A DNA stretch of 64,000 nt from Rhodovibrionaceae bacterium (GTDB taxonomy: Bacteria > Pseudomonadota > Alphaproteobacteria > Kiloniellales > DSM-21159), in the NCBI GenBank assembly GCA_028279885.1, contig JANQMX010000058.1, positions 1 through 64,000 of the forward strand, in the 5' to 3' direction. Of the stretch, positions 27,521 to 36,986 are shown one piece after another. Within the stretch, counting starts at the first letter, position 1. Each line of letters begins with the position of its first letter. The translations under genes were made by a program, and so were the position numbers. Under the pieces are notes generated by a model. That model made no database searches. It had not been told where the DNA came from and worked only from the letters and a program-made list of their open reading frames with translations.

Positions 27521-28261
27521 TCAGACCTGCCTTTCCAGGCCGTGCTGCTCCGCAGCCGGCCGATGGGTCGGGCTGATCGGCGCGCGCCGTTCGAGGGCGG
27601 CCATGTCCGTCACCAGGTAGTCGGTGGGCGACAGGAAAATGGCCAGCTTGGCTTTCTTCACGCGACTGAAGATGCGGCTTACGGTTTCCGCGTTGAGGCC
27701 GAGGTAGTCGGCAATGTCTTCGCGGCTGAGCGGCAGGTGCACCCGGCGACCGCCGGGCGTGTCCTGGCCGACCCGCCAGGCCATGTCGGCCAGAAAGAGG
27801 CAGACGCGTTCCATCCCATCCAAGCGGCCCAAGGTGACCAGATGGGCGGAGGCGCATTTGACCTGTTGGTGCACCATGGCGAAGAGGGCAGCGGTGAGGC
27901 CGGGCTCGCGCCCTATGTTGTGGTGTTGGCCTGCAAGGTCGATCTCTTCCAGCTCGCTTGGCGTTAGCGCCTCGACCCAGATATCGCCGACGGCTTGGGT
28001 GGAGACCGGGCAGACCACGTCGCCGGGTGTGGAGAGGCAGACGATCTGCCGGCGGCCGTCAGGCAGCAAGAAGCCGAGCGCGACCAGTCCGTCGAGCACG
28101 CGCCAGAGCTTCAGGCAGCCGGCGCGCAGCCGCTCGCCGCGCTGCAAGACGAGTCGTCTTTCGCGGCTCTCGTCCTCGCCAACATGAATGCCTGGAAAAG
28201 CGAAGGGGGCGTAGTCCGTCCTCTCGTCGCTCGCTACGAACGCTGCTTGTTCCGACGCCAT
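27521..28261 (-). CDS. Crp/Fnr-family regulator, FixK/DNR-like
   Basis: The 246-residue product (start ATG at 28261; an in-frame ATG at 28348 is possible) has a cyclic-nucleotide-type sensor barrel and a C-terminal winged helix. The recognition helix LSREDIADYLGLNAETVSRI carries the E..SR pattern that reads TTGA half-sites. The N-terminal Cys cluster of true FNR is absent, so the protein may be controlled like FixK or DNR (haem, NO or none). It is divergent from the multihaem cytochrome, and a TTGA-N6-TCAA box lies between them. Its stop is 1 base from the ccmF-ccmH start. Confidence 0.88.
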   Translation of the reverse strand: MASEQAAFVASDERTDYAPFAFPGIHVGEDESRERRLVLQRGERLRAGCLKLWRVLDGLVALGFLLPDGRRQIVCLSTPGDVVCPVSTQAVGDIWVEALTPSELEEIDLAGQHHNIGREPGLTAALFAMVHQQVKCASAHLVTLGRLDGMERVCLFLADMAWRVGQDTPGGRRVHLPLSREDIADYLGLNAETVSRIFSRVKKAKLAIFLSPTDYLVTDMAALERRAPISPTHRPAAEQHGLERQV

Positions 28262-28377
28262 CCAGCCCCGCTCTGACTTCCCGGTCGTTTGGTTCGGTGC
28301 GCTGATTTGGTGATGGCCTGCGGCGGCCTGCGCCCGCTTCTTGCACACAAGCTTGCTGTTATGCGGCAGGCCCGACC

Positions 28378-28391
28378 TTGAGATGGGTCAA
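28378..28391. promoter_or_regulatory. FNR/FixK-like box in the divergent regulator/cytochrome promoter
   Basis: TTGAGATGGGTCAA fits the core TTGA-N6-TCAA. The inner bases are G and G, where the best sites have a C/T and G/A pair, so one arm is slightly off. It lies 116 bases before the chosen regulator start and about 220 bases before the cytochrome start. The regulator encoded beside it has a TTGA-reading helix, so self-control and control of the cytochrome are both possible. Confidence 0.5.
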
Positions 28392-28610
28392 TGCGCGGAA
28401 AGGTGTTCGACCAAAGTGCAACACGCCGCCCGAACAGAAGGAGGCGGAGAGGGCGAGACCGAGACCGGAAGGCGCATGAGCGGAATCGGAAATTCCTGAC
28501 CGAAGTCAGGGTGGCGCGGAAATGACAGCGCTAGTTTGTCAATGGGACTCGCTGCCCGGCGTGGCGCATGACGTGCCACCGCAGCGGCCCCGGACGAGAT
28601 GGAGATTAGG

Positions 28611-30968
28611 ATGAAGCGGTTCCTCTTCCCGATGGTGGCGATCCTGATGGGCCATGCGGCAATTGCGGCCGCAGAGGACGCCCCGCTGAAGACCGTCGAG
28701 GCAAGTGTCGCGGCGGAAAAGGGCTGTCTGTCCTGCCATGAAGGAATCGAACGCTTCACCGACGGCCCCATGATCGAGCAGATCGAGGCCATGGGCGCCG
28801 ACTTCGGCGATCCGGCCGGTTGCGTTGTCTGCCACGGCGGCACGCCGAACGCCACCACGGCCGCGGAAGCCCACCAAGGCACCTTGGCCGAGCTGGCCGA
28901 GTTTGGCGGTCCCCACACCTTCTATCCCGATCCCGGCGCGAACGTGGTTGCCGACAAGGCCTGCGGGCAGTGTCACGCCGGTTACGCCGACCGCCTTGCC
29001 AAGTCTCTGATGAACACGGAAGCCGGCAAGCTTCAGGGCAATCTCTGGTCCTGGGGCGTGCAAGACGATCATAAGGTCGTTTGGGGCAACTATGACATAA
29101 CCGACGATGACGGGCCGACGCCCGCCGTCGGGACGGATGCCTACATCGAGTACATGACCGCCTTCATTGCGGCCCATCCGGACCAGATGCCTTCGGAAAT
29201 GAAGCAGGTGCCGGAAGTCAACGTCGACGAAATCCCGGATCATCCGAACTTGGCCGGCATCACCTATTCGCGCCAGCAGTGCCAGCGCTGCCATGTCGGC
29301 GTGAACGGGCGCGAGAAGCGCGGCGACTTCCGCGGCGCCGGTTGCTCGTCCTGCCACGTTCCCTATTCCAACGAGGGGCTCTACGAGGGCGGCGACCCGA
29401 CGATTTCCAAGGAGCAGCCGGGCAAGCTGCTGGTCCACCGCATGCAGGGCAGCCGCAAGTCCAAGGTGACGGTTGGCGACATTACCTACTCCGGCATTCC
29501 CACCGAGACCTGCAACTCCTGCCACAACCGCGGCAAGCGCATCGGCGTGAGCTATCAGGGCATCATGGAATTCCCCTACGGCTCGCCCTACTCACCGACC
29601 GGCGGCAAGCAGCCGAAGCTGCACACCAAGAACTATCTCTTCATCAAGGACGACCTGCACCATCAGGTTCAGTCCCGGCCCGGCAACCCCGAAGGCGGCA
29701 TGCTGTGCCAGGATTGCCATACCACCATCGACATGCATGGCGACGGCAACCTCTTCGGCACCACCTTGGCCCAGGTCGAGATCGAGTGCGAGGACTGCCA
29801 CGGCACGGTGAGCAAGTTCCCCTGGGAGCTGCCGCTTGGCCACGGCGAGGAGTTCGGTGAGGAGATCGCGCAGACTGAGCGCGGCCTGGCGGACGACATT
29901 ACGCCCGAGCAGTACTTCGCCGAGGTCTACGATGCCGAGGACGGCTATCTCCTGACCACCCGCGGCAACCCCTTCGGCAACGTGGTCCGGCAAGGCTCCA
30001 AGGTGCTCATGCACTCGGCCTCCGGCCTCACCTTCGAGGTTCCCATCCTGAAGCAGATCGCGCAGGACGGCACCTGGAAGAGCCAAAGCGCCGAGGTTGC
30101 CATGGGCGCGGTGGGCCAGCACATGGAATCCATGGAGTGCTACGCCTGCCACGCCGACTGGGCCCCGCAGTGCTATGGCTGCCACATCACGGTCGACTAT
30201 TCCGAAGGAAAGACGGACATCGACTGGATCAACAACGCCAACTCACGCGGCGACGACGGTCTGACGGCGGACGCAGCACTCGGCACCAACGGTCTGACCA
30301 GCGCCGGCAAGGTCTCCGAGACTCGCTCTTACCTGCGCTGGGAGGAGCCGACCCTGGGAATCAACGGCGAGGGCCGGGTGACGCCGCTGATGCCCGGTTG
30401 CCAGGTCATCACCACCGTGATCGACAAGGACGGCAACACCGTGGTCCACAACAAGACCTGGATGACGCCGGATGCCGGTGGCACCAAGGGCTTGGATCAC
30501 GCCGCCGTGCAGCCGCATACGGCCGGTCGCCAGGCGCGGACCTGCGAGAGCTGCCACGACAATCCCAAGGCTTTGGGCTACGGCATCTCCGACGGCCGCT
30601 TCATGCGGGGCTATGAGAACGGCTTCGTGGTCGATCTCGAGACCGTCTACGGCGAGACCATCCCGTCCAACACGCAGTACCAATCGCAGCCGATCCCCTC
30701 GCTCGACCACGATCTCAGCCAGATCGTCACGCGCGACGGCAAGCAGCTGGTCACGGTCGGCTCCCACTGGCCGCTGACGGGCCCGCTGCCCCAGGACATG
30801 CGTGAGAAGATGGAGCGTACGGGCCTCTGCATGGGCTGCCACCAGAACATGACCAACGACGAGCTCTGGTCGCAGGTGAACTCGCCGAAGTTCGTCAACA
30901 ACGAAGAGCATCAGGCGGTCATGGACCAGGCCATCCACGCCCTGGCCAAGGAAAAGAGCGCCAAGTAG
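28611..30968 (+). CDS. Periplasmic dodecahaem cytochrome c
   Basis: The 785-residue exported protein starts with a Sec signal (MKRFLFPMVAILMGHAAIAAA) behind GGAG. I count twelve CXXCH haem sites in order: CLSCH, CVVCH, CGQCH, CQRCH, CSSCH, CNSCH, CQDCH, CEDCH, CYACH, CYGCH, CESCH and CMGCH. Spacing is uneven, with a haem-free stretch of about 130 residues between the eighth and ninth and another of about 125 between the tenth and eleventh. It resembles octahaem tetrathionate-reductase-type proteins in style but has more haems. No quinol oxidase partner is adjacent. The electron acceptor is unknown. Confidence 0.88.
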   Translation: MKRFLFPMVAILMGHAAIAAAEDAPLKTVEASVAAEKGCLSCHEGIERFTDGPMIEQIEAMGADFGDPAGCVVCHGGTPNATTAAEAHQGTLAELAEFGGPHTFYPDPGANVVADKACGQCHAGYADRLAKSLMNTEAGKLQGNLWSWGVQDDHKVVWGNYDITDDDGPTPAVGTDAYIEYMTAFIAAHPDQMPSEMKQVPEVNVDEIPDHPNLAGITYSRQQCQRCHVGVNGREKRGDFRGAGCSSCHVPYSNEGLYEGGDPTISKEQPGKLLVHRMQGSRKSKVTVGDITYSGIPTETCNSCHNRGKRIGVSYQGIMEFPYGSPYSPTGGKQPKLHTKNYLFIKDDLHHQVQSRPGNPEGGMLCQDCHTTIDMHGDGNLFGTTLAQVEIECEDCHGTVSKFPWELPLGHGEEFGEEIAQTERGLADDITPEQYFAEVYDAEDGYLLTTRGNPFGNVVRQGSKVLMHSASGLTFEVPILKQIAQDGTWKSQSAEVAMGAVGQHMESMECYACHADWAPQCYGCHITVDYSEGKTDIDWINNANSRGDDGLTADAALGTNGLTSAGKVSETRSYLRWEEPTLGINGEGRVTPLMPGCQVITTVIDKDGNTVVHNKTWMTPDAGGTKGLDHAAVQPHTAGRQARTCESCHDNPKALGYGISDGRFMRGYENGFVVDLETVYGETIPSNTQYQSQPIPSLDHDLSQIVTRDGKQLVTVGSHWPLTGPLPQDMREKMERTGLCMGCHQNMTNDELWSQVNSPKFVNNEEHQAVMDQAIHALAKEKSAK

Positions 30969-30987
30969 GACGCGCAGAAAAGGAACG

Positions 30988-31398
30988 ATGGACATGAAAC
31001 GATCGCACCGCCTTGCCGTCCTGCTCTCGCTCTGTCTCGTGGGCGGCCTGTCCGCCGCTGCGGTCAGCCAGGCGGAGAGCGCAGCCAAGAGCTTCACCGG
31101 CGACCGCTATCCCGCCGAGGAGCTCTTGCAGACCTGTCAGCAGGCGGACAACGACAGCCGGCGAGGCACGCAGCTCGAGATCGAGTGCGAGCAGTACCTC
31201 ATCGGTTATCTCGACGCCCTGAAGGAGGTCGGCCACTTTGACGGCAAGGAGAACGGCTGCCCGCCGACGGTGAACACGCCTGACGAGGCACGCTGGGCCT
31301 TCATGCGCTGGATCCACATGGACTACAGTCGGAGGAGCAATATGCCGACGGCGGATGCCGTCCTGGCCATGCTGCCGGAGATGTTCCCCTGCGACTAG
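30988..31398 (+). CDS. Small exported Rap1a/Tai-like protein
   Basis: The 136-residue protein has a Sec signal peptide (about residues 1-29) and a small helical domain with four to five cysteines. Its pattern LLQTCQQ, ECEQYLIGYLDALKE, NGCPPTVNTPDEARWAFMRW and the terminal MLPEMFPCD matches the Rap1a/Tai fold, best known as immunity proteins but widespread as exported proteins of unknown role. It starts 19 bases after the cytochrome gene with AAAGGAACG upstream, so it is co-transcribed. Its periplasmic location and pairing suggest a cytochrome partner or chaperone rather than immunity. Confidence 0.65.
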   Translation: MDMKRSHRLAVLLSLCLVGGLSAAAVSQAESAAKSFTGDRYPAEELLQTCQQADNDSRRGTQLEIECEQYLIGYLDALKEVGHFDGKENGCPPTVNTPDEARWAFMRWIHMDYSRRSNMPTADAVLAMLPEMFPCD

Positions 31399-31429
31399 GG
31401 CTCTAGGATGGGGCTACGGAATCGACGGG

Positions 31430-31460
31430 TCGGGCCACATGGCCCGAGCCGTTCGCTTTT
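31430..31460. terminator. Possible bidirectional terminator
   Basis: A 7-base stem TCGGGCC/GGCCCGA with loop ACAT lies between two convergent genes. A short T run follows only after 8 further bases on the plus strand, so it is a weak candidate. Confidence 0.35.
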
Positions 31461-31484
31461 GAGGGTGCTGGACAACTCTGCGGG

Positions 31485-33497
31485 TCAAGCCGCCTTAACG
31501 TCATCCAGGAATTCATCCACTTCCCGGCGTAAGCCTTCGGTCTGCTGGGTCAGCTCCCCGACGGCCTCTACCACTTCGCCCGCCGCACGGTTGGTCTCAT
31601 CCGCACTTTGGTCCACAGCGCCCAGCGTCTGGTTCACCTGGTCGGTGCCGCTGGCCGCGTCCTGAACGTTGCGGGCAATTTCCGCCGTCGCCGCCGTCTG
31701 CTCCTCGATCGCAGCGGAGATCGAGCCGGCAATGCCGTTTAGCTCATCGACGGTCTTGGCGATCAATTCGATCGCCTCGACCGCGCCGCCGGTGGCACCC
31801 TGGATCTCGGAGACCTGTTGCGCGATCTCCTCGGTCGCCTTGGCCGTTTGGCTGGCCAGCGATTTGACCTCGGACGCCACGACCGCGAAGCCTTTGCCGG
31901 CTTCCCCGGCACGGGCTGCCTCGATGGTGGCATTGAGCGCCAGAAGGTTGGTCTGCTCGGCAATGTCCGAGATCAGGTTGATCACCTCGCCGATGCGTTC
32001 GGCCGCTTTCGAAAGCAGGCCGACGGTTTCCTGGGTCTGGTTCGCCTGATTGACCGCCCGCTGCGAGGTGCCGGCCGACTGCTCCACCTGGCGGGCGATT
32101 TCGCTGATGGAGCTGCTCAGCTCCTCTGCAGCCGTTGCCACGGTCTGCACGTTGGCGGAGGCCTGGGTCGAGGCGGTGGATGCCGTGCCGGTCTGCGTCC
32201 GGGTATCTTCGGCAATCGACGACATGGATTTGGCTGTCGCCTGCATCTCCTCGGCGGCGCCGGCCACCCCCTGCAGCATCTGACTGACCGCAGCGTCGAA
32301 CTTGGCCGTGATCTCTTCCAGGCGCTTGGCCCGGTGAATCTGGGCCTCTTGCGCCTTGGCTTGCTCGGCCTGCAGGCGCTCGGTCTCGATCATCGAGGTC
32401 TTGAAGACCTGAACGGCTTCCGCCATTTCGCCGACCTCGTCCTTCTGCCTGGCGGCCGGCACCTCGATCGTCTTGTCGCCTTCGGCCAGGCGACGCATGG
32501 CCTGGGTCATGGCGCTGATCGGCTTCGCGATGCCGTTGCCGATCAACCAAGCCGCCGTCATGCCGATGAGCAATGCCACGACCGCAGCGCCAATCAGCTT
32601 GAAGACGGCGTTCCGAATCCTTACCTGCGCACGCGGGCCAAGCTGGTCCTGCTCCGCTTGAGCCAGCTCCATGAGCTCGGCCGCCTGGTTCATGATACGC
32701 GGGCCGATGACGTCGAGTTGCTGGGTTATGATGGCGTTGCGCTTGGCAATGAGCAGATGCACACGGTCGAAGGCCTCTCGGTAGAGCGCGGCCCCTTCAA
32801 TAACCGCTTCGACCAGTTGGCGTCGGGTCGGGTTCTGCAGTTCCGCGTCCATCTCCGCGGCGGCCGCATCGAAGTCCTGGAACTCGGCGGCTGCACGCTC
32901 GAAGTCGCTTTCTTTGTTTTCGAGCAGAAATTTCAGCACGTAGAGGCGTGCCAGCAGCAGATGCTCCTGCGCAACGCCGGCGAAGAAGGCGGCCTTGATG
33001 TCATTGTCGCGATAGGCCGACTGCATGATTTCCGTAAGCTGTTTGCGGATCTCGGGGCCGATGTTGTCCAGAGTGCCGACCACCAACTCGCTGCGCTGAT
33101 TCTGCAGGGCGACGACCTCCTCGAACGCGGCCTCGTAGGCGACGACGCCGGTTTCGATGTTCGAGACGATTTCCTTTTTGCCCGCTTCTTCGATCAGAGC
33201 CTTCGCCCGCTCCGAAGCCTCCACGACGGCGGCTTGGGCGCTGCGTACCTGCTCGGCGCTGTCTTCGTCGTGGCGGATGATATAGTTCTTCACCCCGATG
33301 CGGGTGTCCATCATGGCTGCCGTCACGTTCGCCATGACGTTGGATAGGCGCGCCAGTTGGCGATAGCGCTGAAAGGTCTCGCTGCTGCTGTTGAGGGCGA
33401 AGATAGCACCTCCACCAATCAATACGAGCAACAGAAGCACAACGCCGAATCCGCCGAAAGTCTTGGTCCTGATGCGGATATTTGCCAGTTTGTTCAT
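31485..33497 (-). CDS. Methyl-accepting chemotaxis protein
   Basis: The 670-residue receptor has a membrane helix at about 12-34, a long helical periplasmic sensor of about 260 residues, a second membrane helix at about 290-310, a HAMP domain ([17 protein letters not shown]) and a cytoplasmic signalling rod. The hairpin tip reads [19 protein letters not shown], which is invariant in the family. The size and all-helical nature of the sensor suggest an HBM-like module that binds organic acids, but the ligand is unknown. I chose ATG at 33497 behind GGAAGAGGAA, not the upstream frame. Confidence 0.92.
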   Translation of the reverse strand: MNKLANIRIRTKTFGGFGVVLLLLVLIGGGAIFALNSSSETFQRYRQLARLSNVMANVTAAMMDTRIGVKNYIIRHDEDSAEQVRSAQAAVVEASERAKALIEEAGKKEIVSNIETGVVAYEAAFEEVVALQNQRSELVVGTLDNIGPEIRKQLTEIMQSAYRDNDIKAAFFAGVAQEHLLLARLYVLKFLLENKESDFERAAAEFQDFDAAAAEMDAELQNPTRRQLVEAVIEGAALYREAFDRVHLLIAKRNAIITQQLDVIGPRIMNQAAELMELAQAEQDQLGPRAQVRIRNAVFKLIGAAVVALLIGMTAAWLIGNGIAKPISAMTQAMRRLAEGDKTIEVPAARQKDEVGEMAEAVQVFKTSMIETERLQAEQAKAQEAQIHRAKRLEEITAKFDAAVSQMLQGVAGAAEEMQATAKSMSSIAEDTRTQTGTASTASTQASANVQTVATAAEELSSSISEIARQVEQSAGTSQRAVNQANQTQETVGLLSKAAERIGEVINLISDIAEQTNLLALNATIEAARAGEAGKGFAVVASEVKSLASQTAKATEEIAQQVSEIQGATGGAVEAIELIAKTVDELNGIAGSISAAIEEQTAATAEIARNVQDAASGTDQVNQTLGAVDQSADETNRAAGEVVEAVGELTQQTEGLRREVDEFLDDVKAA

Positions 33498-33871
33498 CGA
33501 AAGCGGTTCCTCTTCCTTTCGGCGCCAACATGCGCCACTTAGCTCCACCAAACACATAGAAAATATGGATAAGAGACTAAACTAAAGGTCGGAGATATCC
33601 GCTAATGGTAATTTTTCCCTGAATCATAAGTAGAATGTCCATTATACCACTCGCCTATATATATTTTTCTATAAACACAGCTATTAGCAGTAGTAGCGTG
33701 AGGTTTGTCGTCGAGAACTTCTTAAACCTCGGCGGATGCGCTGTTGGGTGAAGTCTTCGCAGCGACATCAGCTTGTCGAACGGCCTGCGGCAAATAGTTT
33801 CACAGCAAGAGTGATTTCTGTGCGTTGCCGCTTCGTACCAAGCAATTGGAAATACGGTTGCGGAGTTGGCG
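33498..33871. other. AT-rich divergent intergenic region
   Basis: This 374-base gap separates the chemoreceptor from the FeS-BCP photolyase. It has TATA-like runs near 33655-33672 and presumably holds both promoters. I looked for TGT-N12-ACA and TTGA-N6-TCAA boxes and found none. A 75-residue frame on the minus strand has no ribosome site or family and is not called. Confidence 0.5.
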
Positions 33872-35401
33872 GTGCAGGGCAAAGCGCTCGTTCTTGTTTT
33901 GGGTGATCAGGTGACGCCCTCTCTGTCGTCGCTGGCGGCGGCCGAGCGCGGGCGGGACGTGGTGCTGATGGTCGAGGTTGCGGAAGAGGCGACCTATGTC
34001 CGCCATCACAAGAAGAAGATCGCCTTCCTGTTTTCCGCCATGCGCCACTTCGCCGAGGCGCTGCGGCAAGCGGGCTGGAAGGTCGACTACGTGCGGCTCG
34101 ACGACCCGGGCAACCGCGGCTCCTTCACCGGCGAGCTGGAACGCGCAATCACGCGACACAAGCCGGAGCGCGTTCTGGTCACCGAGCCGGGCGAGTGGCG
34201 GGTGCGGGCGGCGATGGAGAGCTGGTCGGAGCGTTTCGGCCTGCCGGTCGAGATCCTGGAAGACGACCGCTTCCTCTGTTCACGCGAGGCGTTCGCCGAC
34301 TGGGCCGAGGGACGCAAGCAGCTGCGCATGGAGTTCTTCTATCGCGAGATGCGGCGCAAGAGCGGTCTCCTGATGGATGGCGGGGAGCCGGAAGGCGGTC
34401 GCTGGAACTTCGATGCCGAAAACCGCAAGCCGGCCAAGACGGATCTCTTCATGCCAAAGCCCGTGCACAGCGAGCCTGACGAGATCACCCGAGAGGTGCT
34501 CGATCTGGTGGCTGAGCGTTTCCCGGATCACTTCGGTGACCTGCAGCCCTTCTGGTTCGCGGTGACCGCGGAGGGGGCCGAGGCCGCCCTCGCGCATTTC
34601 CTCGAGGAGGCGCTGCCGTCCTTCGGCGACTACCAGGACGCCATGCTGTCCGACGAGCGCTTCCTCTACCACTCGGTGCTGTCCCTCTACATCAACGCCG
34701 GGCTGCTCGACCCGCTGGAGGTCTGCCGCCGGGTCGAGGCCGAATACCGCGCGGGGCGAGCACCGCTCAACGCCGCCGAGGGTTTCATCCGCCAGATCAT
34801 CGGCTGGCGCGAGTACGTACGCGGCATCTATTGGCTGAAGATGCCGGACTATGTTGAGCAGAACTTCTTCGAGGCCGTCCGGCCGTTGCCTGATTTCTAT
34901 TGGACGGCGGAGACGGAGATGGCCTGTATTCGGGCTGCCGTCACCCAGACCAAGGAAGAGGCCTACGCCCACCACATCCAGCGCCTGATGGTGACCGGCA
35001 ATTTCGCGCTCTTGGCCGGCATCGACCCCAAGGCGGTGCACGAATGGTACCTGGTGGTCTATGCCGATGCCTACGAATGGGTGGAGGCGCCCAACACGCT
35101 CGGCATGGCGCTCTTCGCCGACGGCGGCCTGCTCGGCTCCAAGCCCTATGCCGCCAGCGGCAACTACATCAACAAGATGTCGGACTACTGCAGCGGCTGC
35201 GCTTACGACGTGAAGCGTAAGACGGGGGAGGGGGCCTGCCCCTTCAATCCGCTCTATTGGGATTTCCTGGCGCGCAACGAAGACAAGCTGCGCGGCAATC
35301 CGCGCCTGGCCCAGATCTACCGCACCTGGGACCGCATGGCCGACGACAAGCGGGCCGACTATCGCAAGAGTGCAGCCGCTTTCCTGGACGCTCTGCGCTA
35401 G
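33872..35401 (+). CDS. FeS-BCP photolyase/cryptochrome (prokaryotic 6-4 type)
   Basis: The 509-residue flavoprotein belongs to the iron-sulfur bacterial cryptochrome and photolyase group. Its four cysteines, Cys352, Cys440, Cys443 and Cys456, have exactly the spacing of Cys350, 438, 441 and 454 in Agrobacterium PhrB, which bind a 4Fe-4S cluster. The N-terminal antenna domain (LVLGDQVTPSLS) and the C-terminal FAD domain (GFIRQIIGWREYVRGIYW) are typical. Its likely role is repair of 6-4 photoproducts or light sensing. I took the GTG at 33872, six bases after GGAG, as start. Confidence 0.92.
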   Translation: MQGKALVLVLGDQVTPSLSSLAAAERGRDVVLMVEVAEEATYVRHHKKKIAFLFSAMRHFAEALRQAGWKVDYVRLDDPGNRGSFTGELERAITRHKPERVLVTEPGEWRVRAAMESWSERFGLPVEILEDDRFLCSREAFADWAEGRKQLRMEFFYREMRRKSGLLMDGGEPEGGRWNFDAENRKPAKTDLFMPKPVHSEPDEITREVLDLVAERFPDHFGDLQPFWFAVTAEGAEAALAHFLEEALPSFGDYQDAMLSDERFLYHSVLSLYINAGLLDPLEVCRRVEAEYRAGRAPLNAAEGFIRQIIGWREYVRGIYWLKMPDYVEQNFFEAVRPLPDFYWTAETEMACIRAAVTQTKEEAYAHHIQRLMVTGNFALLAGIDPKAVHEWYLVVYADAYEWVEAPNTLGMALFADGGLLGSKPYAASGNYINKMSDYCSGCAYDVKRKTGEGACPFNPLYWDFLARNEDKLRGNPRLAQIYRTWDRMADDKRADYRKSAAAFLDALR

Positions 35402-35455
35402 ACTACATTCGGGGTTTTGAGGTCACGGCCGTTTCATCCGGTAAGGTCCTGGCGA

Positions 35456-36826
35456 GTGTTTGCTGAGAACCAAAGACAATGGTGGCTGCTCGGCGCGATG
35501 AGCGGCGTGCTCGGGCTCATTGTGCTGGATGAAACCATCGTTGCCGTGTCCTTGCCGTCGATCACCAAGGAACTGGGGCTGTCGGTCTCGTCGGCGCATT
35601 GGGTGGTCAATGCCTATCTGCTGAGCTTCACCTGTGCGGTCGCGGTCGGTGGCCGCCTTGGCGACCTCTTCAGCCGAAAGACCTATTTCTCAGCCGGCGC
35701 GGCGCTTTTCGTCGTTGCCTCGCTGCTTGCTGCGACGGCGAGCGATGGGACGATGCTCATCGCCGCGCGCGCTCTTCAGGGCGTCGCGGCCGCATTGATC
35801 TTCCCCACATCGATCGCCCTGATCACCACCGCCTTCGCGCCGGAAAAGCGCGGGGTGGCCTTTGGCTACCAGACCACGGTCGGCGGCATATTCATGGCGT
35901 CCGGTCCCTTGATCGGCGGTCTGCTGACCGAAACCGTATCCTGGCGCATGATTTTCTGGATAGGCATTCCAGTTATCATCGGGATCGCGGTTCTCTTGTG
36001 GGCCATCTGGTCTCCGTCCTACGACGTGCAGCAACGAAAGACTTCCGGTTCGGTTATGCGGCCGGAGTTCACGGGGCCGGCCTTTCTGATCGTCGGCCTC
36101 TTCGGTCTGGTGACCTTTGTCATGCAAGGCCCCTCATGGGGTTGGACGGCGCCCTCCACGCTTGGTCTTCTTGTTCTGGGCGTGGCGATGCTGGTCCTGT
36201 TTCTGCACCGGGAACTCAGCTATTCGGCACCGCTTCTGGACGTGACGCTGCTGAAAATCCCTGAGTTCGGCGGCGGAGCCGTCATCTTTGCGCTCTTTCA
36301 GCTCGAAAAGATCGCTGTCTTTGTGTTTGCCGCCCAGTACTTCCAAGACGTCTTGGGCAAGTCGCCCATCATGTCAGGCGTCGCCGTCTCCTTGGCAATA
36401 CTGCCGACACTCGTTACGGCCGTCCTGTGCGGAAAGTGCACCGATCGCTTCGGCTCGCATGTGACGCTGGTCGCAGGGGTCGTCATTCACGGCGTAGCCG
36501 TTCTTCTTTTGGCGCTGGCGACGACCCAACAGAATTACCTCCTGGCTCTGGCACCTCTCATCCTCTGGGGCGCATCCATGCCAAGCATCGCCATTCCAAT
36601 CCGGCGCGTGCAGATGAACGCCGTGCCGGAAGACAAGCGGGCGCAGGCCAGTGGAATGAACATGACCATACAGATGCTCGGAGGGAGCTTTGGGCTCGCT
36701 GTCTGCAGCGCCCTTATTGCCGAAACAGGCAGCTATCCGCTGCTCTTCCTTTTTGTCGGTATCGCCACCCTGCTCATCGTACCCATAGGGCACAGCTGCG
36801 TGGGGCGTCTCAAACCAGTAACATAG
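35456..36826 (+). CDS. MFS transporter, DHA2 (EmrB/QacA) type
   Basis: The protein has about 14 hydrophobic segments over some 456 residues. The first helix carries DETIVAVSLPSI, the loop 2-3 motif is GGRLGDLFSRKTYF, and the drug-antiporter motif C appears as GPLIGGLLTETVSWRMIFWI. It probably exports drugs or small metabolites with proton exchange. The start is uncertain: GTG at 35456 has AAGG 9 bases upstream, while a TTG at 35417 would add 13 residues. It ends 4 bases before the convergent DUF2256 gene. Confidence 0.85.
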   Translation: MFAENQRQWWLLGAMSGVLGLIVLDETIVAVSLPSITKELGLSVSSAHWVVNAYLLSFTCAVAVGGRLGDLFSRKTYFSAGAALFVVASLLAATASDGTMLIAARALQGVAAALIFPTSIALITTAFAPEKRGVAFGYQTTVGGIFMASGPLIGGLLTETVSWRMIFWIGIPVIIGIAVLLWAIWSPSYDVQQRKTSGSVMRPEFTGPAFLIVGLFGLVTFVMQGPSWGWTAPSTLGLLVLGVAMLVLFLHRELSYSAPLLDVTLLKIPEFGGGAVIFALFQLEKIAVFVFAAQYFQDVLGKSPIMSGVAVSLAILPTLVTAVLCGKCTDRFGSHVTLVAGVVIHGVAVLLLALATTQQNYLLALAPLILWGASMPSIAIPIRRVQMNAVPEDKRAQASGMNMTIQMLGGSFGLAVCSALIAETGSYPLLFLFVGIATLLIVPIGHSCVGRLKPVT

Positions 36827-36830
36827 CGCC

Positions 36831-36986
36831 TCAACTCCTGTGGTCCGCCTTTGCGCTGCGCCGGCAACGCTCCGAGCAGTAACGCACCTCTGCCCAGACT
36901 CGTGCCCACTTCTTGCGCCAGGTGAAGGGGCGCTTGCAGACGGGGCAGGTCTTCTGCGGCAAGTCCGCCTTCTTGCGCATCTTCAT
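36831..36986 (-). CDS. DUF2256 zinc-ribbon-like small protein
   Basis: This 51-residue frame starts [20 protein letters not shown], continues [20 protein letters not shown] and ends [11 protein letters not shown]. Two Cys pairs, CPVC and CSERC, form a likely zinc site. The pattern matches DUF2256, small proteins that often neighbour cryptochrome/photolyase genes. The ATG overlaps the photolyase stop (ATGA), so it is translated together with that gene. It probably assists the flavoprotein or binds nucleic acid; its function is not known. Confidence 0.85.
   Translation of the reverse strand: MKMRKKADLPQKTCPVCKRPFTWRKKWARVWAEVRYCSERCRRSAKADHRS

Noticed and set aside
33655..33882. 75-residue minus-strand frame in the AT-rich gap
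   Set aside because: No ribosome site or family, and it overlaps the photolyase start.
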